Positions 24,736-32,227 of a stretch of DNA of 33,649 nt are shown in pieces. A program made the translations under genes and the position numbers. Below the pieces are notes generated by a model. That model saw only the letters and a program-made list of their open reading frames with translations. It ran no database searches and was not told where the DNA came from. The stretch is taken from positions 1 through 33,649 of the forward strand of contig JANXYJ010000117.1 in assembly GCA_025350105.1 (NCBI GenBank). The letters run 5' to 3'. Each line of letters starts with the position of its first letter. Within the stretch, counting starts at the first letter, position 1. The DNA is from Terriglobia bacterium (lineage in GTDB: Bacteria > Acidobacteriota > Terriglobia > Bryobacterales > Bryobacteraceae).

Positions 24736-26160
24736 CTAGATGTCGTAATACAGCGCGAATTCGTAGGGATGGGGCCGCTGCCGCACCGCATCCGCCTCGC
24801 TCTTGCGCTTGTAGTTGATGAAGGTCTCCAGCAATTCCTCGCTGAATACATCGCCCTTCAGCAGAAACGCGTGATCGTCTTCCAGGCACGACAAGGCTTC
24901 TTCCAGCGATCCCGGCATCGACGGCACGTACTTCATCTCTTCCGGACTCAAATCGTAAATGTCTTTGTCCAGCGGTTCGCCCGGGTCCACTTTATTGATG
25001 ACTCCGTCCAAACCCGCCATCATCATCGCCGCAAACGCCAGATACGGATTCGCCGACGGATCCGGCGGACGAAACTCCACTCGCTTCGATTTCGGACTGG
25101 ACGAATACATCGGAATCCGCACCGCCGCCGAACGATTGCGCCGCGAATACGCCAAATTCACCGGCGCTTCGTAACCTGGCACCAGCCGCTTATAGCTGTT
25201 CGTGGTCGGCGCGATAATCGCCGAAAGCGCCCGCGCATGTTTCAACAACCCGCCGATGTACCACAGCGCCGCCTGACTCAACCCTGCATACATTTCGCCA
25301 GCAAACAAAGGCTTGCCGCCGCGCCACAGGCTTTGGTGCACATGCATTCCACTGCCGTTATCGCCAAACAAAGGTTTGGGCATGAACGTAACCGTTTTGC
25401 CGTACTGATACGCCGTGTTGCGCACCACGTATTTGTACAGCATCATATTGTCGGCCGAATTCACTAGCGTGTCGTATTTGTGATCGATCTCGCACTGCCC
25501 GCCCGTTGCCACCTCGTGATGATGGCATTCTACTTCCAACCCGCAGCGGATCATCACCTCCACCATCTCAGCGCGCAGGTCCTGATAGTGATCGGTCGGC
25601 GGCACCGGGAAATAGCCTTCCTTGTAGCGTGGACGATAACCCAGATTGTTTTCCGCGCGGCTGGAATTCCAGCGGCCTTCTTCGGCGTCAATGTAGTAAT
25701 AACCGGAATGCGCGTTCTGGTCGAAACGGATATTGTCGAAGATAAAAAATTCCGCCTCGGCCCCAAAGTACGCTGCATCCGCCAGGCCGGAACTCTTCAA
25801 ATGCATCTCGGCTTTCTTGGCGATCCACCGCGGATCGCGGTCATAGTGCTGCCGCGTGATTGGGTCGATCACGTCCGCCGTCATCACCAGCGTCTTGGTC
25901 TCGTAAAACGGATCCATAAACGCCGTACTTGAATCCGGGATCAACAACATGTCGCTTTCGTTGATCGCTGCCCACCCGCGAATGCTGGACCCATCAATCC
26001 CGAACCCTTCTTCAAAGGATTCTTCCGTCAATTGACTCAGCGGATAGGAGATATGTTGCTGCAGTCCTGGCAAATCTGTAAAGCGCAGGTCTAACTGCCT
26101 GGCTTCCTGTTTATGGGCAAACTCCAGAACCTCTTTCGGCGTACGGGGCACGTGACTCAT
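24736..26160 (-). CDS. glnA: Glutamine synthetase type I (474 aa)
   Basis: Makes glutamine from glutamate, NH3 and ATP; a cytoplasmic dodecamer. The N-terminal beta-grasp has [11 protein letters not shown] (53-63). The catalytic barrel has [18 protein letters not shown], the ATP loop [25 protein letters not shown] and [13 protein letters not shown]. The adenylylation tyrosine of the beta subtype is present as DIYDLSPEE (Tyr402), in agreement with glnE in the same operon. Start ATG 26160 is preferred over a TTG three codons upstream. Order on the minus strand is glnA, MOSC gene, glnE with 9-bp and -4-bp spacing. An inverted repeat just upstream may regulate it. Confidence 0.97.
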   Translation of the reverse strand: MSHVPRTPKEVLEFAHKQEARQLDLRFTDLPGLQQHISYPLSQLTEESFEEGFGIDGSSIRGWAAINESDMLLIPDSSTAFMDPFYETKTLVMTADVIDPITRQHYDRDPRWIAKKAEMHLKSSGLADAAYFGAEAEFFIFDNIRFDQNAHSGYYYIDAEEGRWNSSRAENNLGYRPRYKEGYFPVPPTDHYQDLRAEMVEVMIRCGLEVECHHHEVATGGQCEIDHKYDTLVNSADNMMLYKYVVRNTAYQYGKTVTFMPKPLFGDNGSGMHVHQSLWRGGKPLFAGEMYAGLSQAALWYIGGLLKHARALSAIIAPTTNSYKRLVPGYEAPVNLAYSRRNRSAAVRIPMYSSSPKSKRVEFRPPDPSANPYLAFAAMMMAGLDGVINKVDPGEPLDKDIYDLSPEEMKYVPSMPGSLEEALSCLEDDHAFLLKGDVFSEELLETFINYKRKSEADAVRQRPHPYEFALYYDI

Positions 26161-26173
26161 ATAGTTCAATGAT

Positions 26174-26200
26174 ACGCAACATTGCGCAGCTTCATTGCGT
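26174..26200. promoter_or_regulatory. Inverted repeat upstream of glnA
   Basis: ACGCAA (26174-26179) pairs with TTGCGT (26195-26200), and ATTGCG occurs directly repeated at 26181-26186 and 26194-26199. The site lies 14-40 bp above the glnA start, where a promoter or operator is expected. No NtrC-type or sigma-54 consensus is evident. The binding factor is unknown. Confidence 0.3.
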
Positions 26201-26250
26201 AGCTTCCTATCAGGGCAACTTCACCGAGACACGCAACCGCTGCACCTACC

Positions 26251-27363
26251 CTAACGTGCCGCCCGAGCAGCCCTCACATACGCACCCGGCGGCTCCCCTC
26301 CCCATCTTCCTGCCCGCCGCGATAGCATCCTCCCATAGTTCAACGCGAAACGTTCCATCGCGTAGTAACTCAGCACCGCCACGCCAAACGTCGCCAATAC
26401 CCGCGGGAGGAACCACTGCAGCGCTATGCCGAAGCTTGTTGCAGTGTGCCCCACCAGAAACAACTGCTGCCACAGATACAAGCCGTATGATATCTTGCCC
26501 ATCCAACGCAATGGCGCGGACTCCAACACCCGAAACCCAGGCCTCCCAGCGGCAAACACCATCGATCCCAATAACAACGGCAAGATTAGGCTCTGCAGCA
26601 GTGTCCCCGTAGCCGGAATGGACCCCATCAGCGTTATCCCCGTCACCGTAACCAGTGACGACACCAAAGCCACCCGCATCCGCGAGGAGCCCAGCACGGC
26701 CATCAACTGTGGGGCATAGTCAGAACGCAGAAGAATAGCCAGTAGTCCCGCAAACAGAAACGCATCCAGCCGCATGTCGGTTCTCTGCAACGCCGGAAAC
26801 GGCCAGTTAATATGACTCAAGCTCCACGGCCGCCACAACATTGTCGCGCCGATGGTCAGACACGCCGCTATGGTCGCCCGCCGCACTCCCAGAAACGCCA
26901 GCGCCGCCGGCCACCAAAGATAGAAATGTTCCTCCATCGAAAGCGACCAGAAATGCTGCGTAAACCAACTGCGCTCTTGCCAATAATTACTAAAGAAGAA
27001 CGCTGCGCTTGTCAGTTCACCAGGATGCAACGCCACCCCGGCCATCACCATCACCGCAAGATAAAGATACGCCGGCGGCAAAATTCGAAACGCCCGGCGT
27101 AGGTAAAACCCCTTCAGAGAAATCCGCCCGTTGGCTTCTATCTCCCGCAACAGAAGCGTCGTAATCAGATACCCGCTGATCGCAAAAAACAGCGCCACTC
27201 CTAACCCACCCAATTGCCCTGCAACGTAATTGATCGCCCTGTGCTCCTTCGTCGAAACGTCGCTCAGGATAAAGCCGTGGGATAGCATCACCAGCGCAAT
27301 CGCGATCGCCCGCAACCCATCCAGCGCCGGAATACGTTCACTTGGATCCACAATCCCAGCCAT
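26251..27363 (-). CDS. Membrane acyltransferase, acyltransferase-3 (OafA/YrhL) family (370 aa)
   Basis: An integral inner-membrane O-acyltransferase with about ten transmembrane segments. It opens with IPALDGLRAIAIALVMLSHG (11-30), where H29 is the conserved catalytic histidine, then GVALFFAISGYLITTLLLRE, FYLRRAFRILPP and HFWSLSMEEHFYLWWP. It lacks the C-terminal SGNH domain of longer relatives. Members acylate sugars of O-antigen, exopolysaccharide or other envelope glycans; the acceptor cannot be told. The tail after about 345 is basic and cytoplasmic. Start ATG at 27363. The gene is divergent from xseA with 73 bp between the starts and follows glnA on the same strand after a 90-bp gap. Confidence 0.9.
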   Translation of the reverse strand: MAGIVDPSERIPALDGLRAIAIALVMLSHGFILSDVSTKEHRAINYVAGQLGGLGVALFFAISGYLITTLLLREIEANGRISLKGFYLRRAFRILPPAYLYLAVMVMAGVALHPGELTSAAFFFSNYWQERSWFTQHFWSLSMEEHFYLWWPAALAFLGVRRATIAACLTIGATMLWRPWSLSHINWPFPALQRTDMRLDAFLFAGLLAILLRSDYAPQLMAVLGSSRMRVALVSSLVTVTGITLMGSIPATGTLLQSLILPLLLGSMVFAAGRPGFRVLESAPLRWMGKISYGLYLWQQLFLVGHTATSFGIALQWFLPRVLATFGVAVLSYYAMERFALNYGRMLSRRAGRWGGEPPGAYVRAARAAR

Positions 27364-27436
27364 CCATAAGGTGGGTGAGTTCAGCGTGCCAAACTTCTCT
27401 TAGAAAATGGAGTGCGAAGCGCCGTAAGATAAAGGC

Positions 27437-28792
27437 TTGGAACAAACCGAGCTCAACTGGGCACCCGACCCCCAGCCCCATTATTTCTCTGTCACCGAGC
27501 TCACCACGGCCATGCGCGGCCTATTCTCGGAATACTTCACCGACATTTGGGTAGCTGGCGAAATTTCCGGTACTAAACTCGCCGCCAGTGGGCACTATTA
27601 CTTCACTCTGAAAGACCAGGACGCCCAGCTGAAGTGCGTCTGTTACCGCATGGCCGCCCGCTACCTCAAGTTCAAGCCCCAGGACGGAGTCGCCGTCCTC
27701 GCGCGCGGCCGAGTCGACCTCTACGAAGCCCGCGGCGAGGTGCAACTCATTGTCGAAGCCATCGAACCCCAGGGCCACGGAGCGCTGCAACTCGCTTTTG
27801 AACGTTTGAAAGAGAAACTGGAACGCGAAGGCCTCTTTTCTTCTACCCGCAAACGCCCCTTGCCCGCCCTGCCGGAGCGCATCGGCATCGTCACATCCCC
27901 CACGGGAGCCGTCATTCAAGACATGCTTCACATCCTGGAACGCCGCTGCCCCGGCCGCCACATTCGTCTCTATCCAGCGCACGTGCAAGGTGAAGGTTCA
28001 GCCGAGCAGGTCACCGCCGGCATCGATTACTTTAGTAAATCCGGTTGGGCCGAGGTCGTCATCGTCGCCCGCGGCGGAGGGTCTCTTGAAGACTTGTGGA
28101 CCTTCAACGATGAACGCGTGGCCCGTGCCATCGTCGCTTGTTCAGTTCCCGTCATCTCCGCCGTCGGCCACGAAACTGACTTCACCATCGCCGATTTCGT
28201 CGCCGACATGCGAGCCCCAACCCCATCCGCCGCCGCCGAAATCGTCATCGCGACACGTGAAAGTCTGTTAGACAGTTTGCTCGCCGCCGATCACAAACTC
28301 CTGCAGTCCATGCGTCTGAAGATTGCCCTGCAAGCCCGCAAACTGCACAACGTGACGATAGATAGAGCAAGATTACATCGTGCGATAGGCAAGCAAATGC
28401 AAAGAGTGGACGAGTTGGACTACCGCCTCCGCGAACGCTGGCGAGCGTCGCTCCAACTTCGCCGCAGGACACTTGAATTAACAACGGCACGCCTGACGCG
28501 CCTGGACATCCGCCACAAATTCGCCGACGCCAAACGTCAACTCGCGGCGTTTGATAATTCGATGACCCAAACCCTCCGCCTCCGCTTAAGCCAAGCCAGC
28601 GGCACCATGAACTCGCTCGACGCTCACCTAAAACAATTAAGCCCACTAACAATCTTGGACCGAGGCTACGCCATCGTGGAATGCGACGGCCAAATCATCA
28701 AAAACGCCGAAAGCGCACCCGTGGGCACCCATATCAATGTGCGGCTGGCTAAGGGGAGGCTGGATGCCCTCGTGCAAAAGACAGTCTTCTGA
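27437..28792 (+). CDS. xseA: Exodeoxyribonuclease VII large subunit (451 aa)
   Basis: Catalytic subunit of exonuclease VII, which degrades single-stranded DNA from both ends in repair and recombination. The N-terminal OB fold has VAGEISGTK and GHYYFTLKD (39-60). The catalytic domain shows GIVTSPTGAVIQD, ARGGGSLEDLWTFNDE and SAVGHETDFTIADFVADMRA. A long helical coiled-coil region follows and the C-terminus ends with a small domain (LSPLTILDRGYAIV). The start is TTG at 27437; AAAGG is almost adjacent, so the true start could be a few codons downstream. The small subunit gene xseB, often adjacent, is not found on either side. Confidence 0.94.
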   Translation: MEQTELNWAPDPQPHYFSVTELTTAMRGLFSEYFTDIWVAGEISGTKLAASGHYYFTLKDQDAQLKCVCYRMAARYLKFKPQDGVAVLARGRVDLYEARGEVQLIVEAIEPQGHGALQLAFERLKEKLEREGLFSSTRKRPLPALPERIGIVTSPTGAVIQDMLHILERRCPGRHIRLYPAHVQGEGSAEQVTAGIDYFSKSGWAEVVIVARGGGSLEDLWTFNDERVARAIVACSVPVISAVGHETDFTIADFVADMRAPTPSAAAEIVIATRESLLDSLLAADHKLLQSMRLKIALQARKLHNVTIDRARLHRAIGKQMQRVDELDYRLRERWRASLQLRRRTLELTTARLTRLDIRHKFADAKRQLAAFDNSMTQTLRLRLSQASGTMNSLDAHLKQLSPLTILDRGYAIVECDGQIIKNAESAPVGTHINVRLAKGRLDALVQKTVF

Positions 28793-29156
28793 ACCCCAAA
28801 TGCGTCGCAGCCGGCGTCGCCTCACGCGCCGTGCGTTAGCCTGCTGGCAGAGCAACTCAAAGCAATCGTGCCAGCAGTTCGCCTTACGTCCCCGTGTATG
28901 CGCGCAGGCGGGCTAACGCTCGCCGGTCTCAGCAGCGCTCGGCAGGGACAAGGGCAGCCCTTTCCCCGCACCCCTTCTCCGTTAGCGCCACTACGACTAC
29001 CAGCCACCGAGGTCAGGCCGAACTGTGCCGTCAATAACCTCGTAGTGGTCCATGCAAGCCCCATTGCTGGAGCAATCGCGCGGCCATGCGAAACGCCGCC
29101 GCTAAACCCTGGGTATCCAGGTCCACGGCAAGGCCACCTCCTGCTACCTTAGGTAT
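28793..29156. other. 364-bp gap with nested inverted repeats
   Basis: No convincing gene; the open frame on the plus strand (28868-29152) is compositionally unlike its neighbours. Two nested inverted repeats stand out: GCGTTAGCC (28833-28841) with GGCTAACGC (28911-28919), and inside it CTGCTGGCA (28841-28849) with TGCCAGCAG (28869-28877). They could form a two-part hairpin in RNA after xseA. There is no T-run, so a simple intrinsic terminator is unlikely. Confidence 0.35.
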
Positions 29157-29387
29157 ATGCCAGCAAAAATTATGATTGCCCCCAATGGGTCTCTCCGTGT
29201 GGAAGGGGACTATGAAATCGTAGATGCCGAAGGAAAAACGTTTGGCCTAGGCGGCCGCGAAAAAATTGGCCTGTGCCGCTGCGGCCAATCCGCCAACAAA
29301 CCCTTTTGTGATGGAGCCCACGCCCGCACCGGGTTCCAGTCGGTTTGCCCCGCCCGCGACCTGCCACCGCCCGCTCCCAAACCGTAA
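29157..29387 (+). CDS. CDGSH iron-sulfur domain protein (76 aa)
   Basis: A minimal single-CDGSH protein that binds one [2Fe-2S] cluster through three Cys and one His. The motif is LCRCGQSANKPFCDGAHA, giving C40, C42, C51 and H55 with the CxCx(8)CxxxH spacing visible here. The N-terminal 35 residues form the strand region MIAPNGSLRVEGDYEIVDAE seen in bacterial members of this type. Such proteins are thought to act in electron transfer or cluster handling; the partner is unknown. The ATG at 29157 follows CTTAGG weakly. The gene stands alone: 29388-29682 after it holds only a weak GGGCGGC/GCCGCCC hairpin without a T-run and the leader of the next gene. Confidence 0.92.
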   Translation: MPAKIMIAPNGSLRVEGDYEIVDAEGKTFGLGGREKIGLCRCGQSANKPFCDGAHARTGFQSVCPARDLPPPAPKP

Positions 29388-29682
29388 CCATCTCCAACCT
29401 GCCGGGCGGCCGCTTTCTTTGTGAGCCGCCCTGTTCCTCCTGCCGCCCTGTTGCTCCTGCCACCCACCGGCACCAACACCAGCGCAATTTCCGTCACAAG
29501 GCAGAATCCCCTTCCCTGAATTAGGGGAGTAGGAATCATCTTAGGTACGCACGCCTACTGAACCAGAGACAAAACGTGCCGTTCCTGAACTAATTCGGTG
29601 AGACAAGTTCCAAATCAGAATCGCAACACGCGTACAGCGTGGCTGAGGCGGAGCCTGCTCAAGTCCTGGGAGGAATAGGAAG

Positions 29683-30384
29683 ATGACAACGTTCCGAAAT
29701 TTCGTTTTGGCACTGGCTGCGATGGCCGGGATGACTGCGATAGCGCCCTTGGCCTCGGCGAACATCATTTACAGTATTTGCAGTAGTTGCACGGTCACTA
29801 GCGGCAGTTACGCTACTACAGCCGGTGCGCCGCAGGCCGTTGGGCTCACCTTTCCTAGCCCTATCTCATTTAGCGCCGGCGCCAATTTGAGTGGCGCGGC
29901 GTACACTGACCCAACCACAGGCATCGTGATCACCGCATGGAACGGACTCAACAATCCTGGATCGGCCAGTGTGAACGCAAGCAATGCCCTTGTGAACACC
30001 AACTCCGGCGCCAATACCGGTTTTGAGATCACGCTGCCCGCCAACGTCTTCGCGTTTTCCTTTAATTATTCCTCGGTCAGTTCTCTCAACGGCGCGCTAG
30101 CGGTTAACAGTACGAACCTGAGTGCGTCAAACTTTTCGGTATTTGGATACTCAGGATACGTCAGCATCATCAGTGATACGGCCTTGACCTCGTTGTTCTT
30201 CGGAGCAAATAGCGGCGGGCCCATCACCCTCAACAACTTCCAACCCGGCACGGGTGGTGGCGGTGGTGGCGGGGCCACACCGGAGCCCTCCACCATTCTG
30301 CTTCTCGGCAGTGGACTTATCGGGATGCTTTGGGTCCGGCGGCGGCGGAGTCCACAAACCATACCGCGGCAGATCCGTCCCTAG
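29683..30384 (+). CDS. PEP-CTERM sorted exported protein (233 aa)
   Basis: The ATG at 29683 is preceded by AGGAATAGGA. A signal peptide covers residues 1-26 (..ALAAMAGMTAIAPLASA). The body is Ser/Asn/Ala/Gly-rich and beta-strand-like (VFAFSFNYSSVSS), typical of secreted PEP-CTERM proteins, with a possible disulfide in SICSSC (31-36). A glycine run (191-197) leads to ATPEPST (198-204), the PEP signal, then a membrane segment ILLLGSGLIGMLWV and RRRR (219-222). This triad directs processing by exosortase and probable attachment to the cell surface or matrix. The tail runs 11 residues past the arginines and overlaps pgl, tail to tail, by 68 bp. No exosortase gene is in the window. Confidence 0.93.
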   Translation: MTTFRNFVLALAAMAGMTAIAPLASANIIYSICSSCTVTSGSYATTAGAPQAVGLTFPSPISFSAGANLSGAAYTDPTTGIVITAWNGLNNPGSASVNASNALVNTNSGANTGFEITLPANVFAFSFNYSSVSSLNGALAVNSTNLSASNFSVFGYSGYVSIISDTALTSLFFGANSGGPITLNNFQPGTGGGGGGGATPEPSTILLLGSGLIGMLWVRRRRSPQTIPRQIRP

Positions 30385-31081
30385 CACCAATTTGCGCAGG
30401 AAAATGCAGCGGGTCATAAGGCCCGTTGACAACCTGCTGAAACGCTTCGGCTTTGTCCGCGCCGACCACCAGCATGGCGGTATGACGGGCATTTTGCAGC
30501 ACGCCCGGCATCAGCGTGATCCGCCACTGATTCATCTTTTCTACCCATACGGCCGCTGCGATTTCATTCCGGTCATCAATCGCCGGATCGCCCGGAAACA
30601 GGCTGGCCGTATGCGCATCCGGACCCATCCCACGATGAATCACGTCGAATTTGGGAAGCTGCCCCGGCAGCAAACCGAAAAACTCACGAATCTCCTGCAC
30701 ATACTTCGCCGCCGCATCCAAGGGAGGCAACTCGGCCTGCACGCGATGAATATTGGCCGCCGGAAAATTTGCTTTGCTCAACCAGACTTGGTTGGCCATT
30801 TTGAAATTGCTTTGACTGTCGGTGGGAGGCACGCCGCGTTCGTCCACCCAAAACAGGTGCACCCGCTGCCAGGCAAACGGCATGCTGGCAAACATCTCGA
30901 ACATGGCACGCGGGGAAGATCCTCCGGAAATCGCAAGCGATGCCAAACCGCCCGCCTGCCCCTCACCAGTCCCGTTTAGATCCCCGTTTAAATCCATCGC
31001 CTGCCCCAGCCATTGCAGGATCTGCAGAGCGCATTCTTCCACCACGCGGCCCGGATCGCTGAATCTTCGCAGGTCTATCAC
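30317..31081 (-). CDS. pgl: 6-phosphogluconolactonase (254 aa)
   Basis: Hydrolyses 6-phosphogluconolactone, the second step of the oxidative pentose phosphate pathway. Motifs: LAISGGSSPRAMF (49-61, phosphate loop), LFWVDERGVPPTDSQSN (76-92) and RGMGPDAHTASLFPG (150-164), where the family usually has a Gly before the His but Ala is present here. Residues 30-40 include a DLNG-DLNG duplication (12-bp tandem repeat at 30971-30994). The start is GTG at 31081. It lies downstream of zwf and opcA on the same strand after an 81-bp gap that holds a hairpin element. Its 3' end overlaps the convergent PEP-CTERM gene. Confidence 0.94.
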   Translation of the reverse strand: MIDLRRFSDPGRVVEECALQILQWLGQAMDLNGDLNGTGEGQAGGLASLAISGGSSPRAMFEMFASMPFAWQRVHLFWVDERGVPPTDSQSNFKMANQVWLSKANFPAANIHRVQAELPPLDAAAKYVQEIREFFGLLPGQLPKFDVIHRGMGPDAHTASLFPGDPAIDDRNEIAAAVWVEKMNQWRITLMPGVLQNARHTAMLVVGADKAEAFQQVVNGPYDPLHFPAQIGARDGSAAVWFVDSAAAGPKASR

Positions 31082-31126
31082 AATCTTTACTGTCTCACAG
31101 GATCATTTTCGGCACGCTGTCTTTTT

Positions 31127-31154
31127 GGGGACACCGTTTCTGGGGACGTGTCCC
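31127..31154. repeat. REP-like hairpin between opcA and pgl
   Basis: GGGGACAC (31127-31134) and GTGTCCC (31148-31154) form an inverted repeat, with another GGGGAC (31142-31147) inside, preceded by a T-run (CTTTTT). The GGGGACA/TGTCCCC core is common in dispersed palindromic repeats of environmental bacteria mobilised by Y1 transposases. On the minus strand, the hairpin followed by an A/T stretch could also attenuate transcription between opcA and pgl. Confidence 0.45.
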
Positions 31155-31162
31155 TGCGCGCG

Positions 31163-32227
31163 CTATTTCAACACACGATCAAATACCGGATCCCGGTCTA
31201 AGATCGAAAGCTCCTCGCGCATCAGCGTTTCTTCCAGCATCTGCCGGAGCGGCGATGTATGAAAACCCACTTTGCGGCGCAAGCCACCGAGCGCATGAAT
31301 CTCCAGCACCGTATCGCGCCGCTGCACCTTCAGTTTTTCTCCCGGCGCGCTGAAGATCACGCTTGCTAAACCGACCATCGGTTGCAGTGATGCCTCGCCC
31401 GCCGTTTGAGGAATCAGGTCCATTCCCGGTTCCATGTAAGGCTCAATGCTCACACCCGCCCCCGGGCACGCCCGATCAATCCACCTGGCCAGATAAATGA
31501 CCTCCGAGCTGGGCCGGTCCCCCTGGTGCATCACCTGAATCGAGTTAAAACGATGAGGGTCGCCGAACCCATCATCGAACAACGACGCAATCGTTTCGCG
31601 CCAGCCGGTAAGCCGCGTCCAAGCCAAATCCGCAACATTTCGGCCTTCCCGCCGCAGCCGCCGCAAAAACTCAATCGCCGAAGGGGCGTGCCTCGCCGCG
31701 CGGGTATCGAAGATGATCTTCCGCGCCAACGGAAACAGCGGATCCAGCGTCCGGTCCAAAAACGCGCGCGGACCGCGGCACCACAGCACCACTGGAAGGT
31801 CGGGCACAACAAAGGCCATCAGCAGCCGCGCCACTTCATCCAATTGCTCGTCATCGGCGGTAATCTCAATGCCCTCGGCACAAATTTGCTGGCGGCTATG
31901 ATACGGCATCCAACATTCGGAAAATACCCGCGCGCTTAACTCAGCGTTGGCTTGCGGCGCCAGCACAATCGCCCGGCTGGGATGATCGTGCATCAGCATA
32001 CCCACCATGCGGTGAACTGCTTCAATGTCGTCTTCAATGTCGTCTTCAATGTCGTCCAGTTGTCCGTCCGGGCCTTTTTCAAGCACCGACGAATCCGCCA
32101 CCGCCACCAGGGTCATCGAACAGGCGCGCAGCACCCCGCCCGGCACATCCTGCTGCTTGCCCAGATCCACCCACAACTCACGCAGGTCGCGCAGGACTTT
32201 TTCCGGATTGATGCTCGCTACCGCCAT
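31163..32227 (-). CDS. opcA: OpcA-like glucose-6-phosphate dehydrogenase assembly protein (354 aa)
   Basis: OpcA activates or assembles the Zwf oligomer in cyanobacteria and actinobacteria; this reading rests on position plus family-like segments. It starts ATG 32227 with the zwf stop codon immediately before it, so the two are almost certainly co-translated. The N-terminal part has ACSMTLVAVAD and HDHPSRAIVL. The middle has LPVVLWCRGP, the usual P.v.WwrG segment, followed by DPLFPLARKIIFDT. A C-terminal strand-rich domain ends LSILDRDPVFDRVL. Residues 58-69 are an acidic DDIE repeat from a 3 x 12-bp tandem (32021-32056). No signal peptide or catalytic motif. Confidence 0.85.
   Translation of the reverse strand: MAVASINPEKVLRDLRELWVDLGKQQDVPGGVLRACSMTLVAVADSSVLEKGPDGQLDDIEDDIEDDIEAVHRMVGMLMHDHPSRAIVLAPQANAELSARVFSECWMPYHSRQQICAEGIEITADDEQLDEVARLLMAFVVPDLPVVLWCRGPRAFLDRTLDPLFPLARKIIFDTRAARHAPSAIEFLRRLRREGRNVADLAWTRLTGWRETIASLFDDGFGDPHRFNSIQVMHQGDRPSSEVIYLARWIDRACPGAGVSIEPYMEPGMDLIPQTAGEASLQPMVGLASVIFSAPGEKLKVQRRDTVLEIHALGGLRRKVGFHTSPLRQMLEETLMREELSILDRDPVFDRVLK
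32021..32056. repeat. 3 x 12-bp tandem repeat inside opcA
   Basis: Three perfect copies of TTCAATGTCGTC run head to tail and encode an acidic DDIE repeat in frame. Gain or loss of a unit would change the protein by four residues without a frameshift, so length may vary between strains. Confidence 0.85.

Noticed and set aside
24553-25467. 304-codon plus-strand frame opposite glnA
   Set aside because: Antisense shadow of glutamine synthetase, Arg/His-rich, no recognisable family.
26169-26612. Plus-strand frame opposite the acyltransferase 3' end
   Set aside because: Ser/Thr/Pro-rich shadow of a conserved membrane acyltransferase.
28868-29152. 95-codon plus-strand frame after xseA
   Set aside because: Composition and residue use look non-coding, with no ribosome site; the inverted repeats explain the structure better.
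29170-29539. Minus-strand frames across the CDGSH gene
   Set aside because: Gly/Arg-rich shadows of a gene with an exact CDGSH motif.
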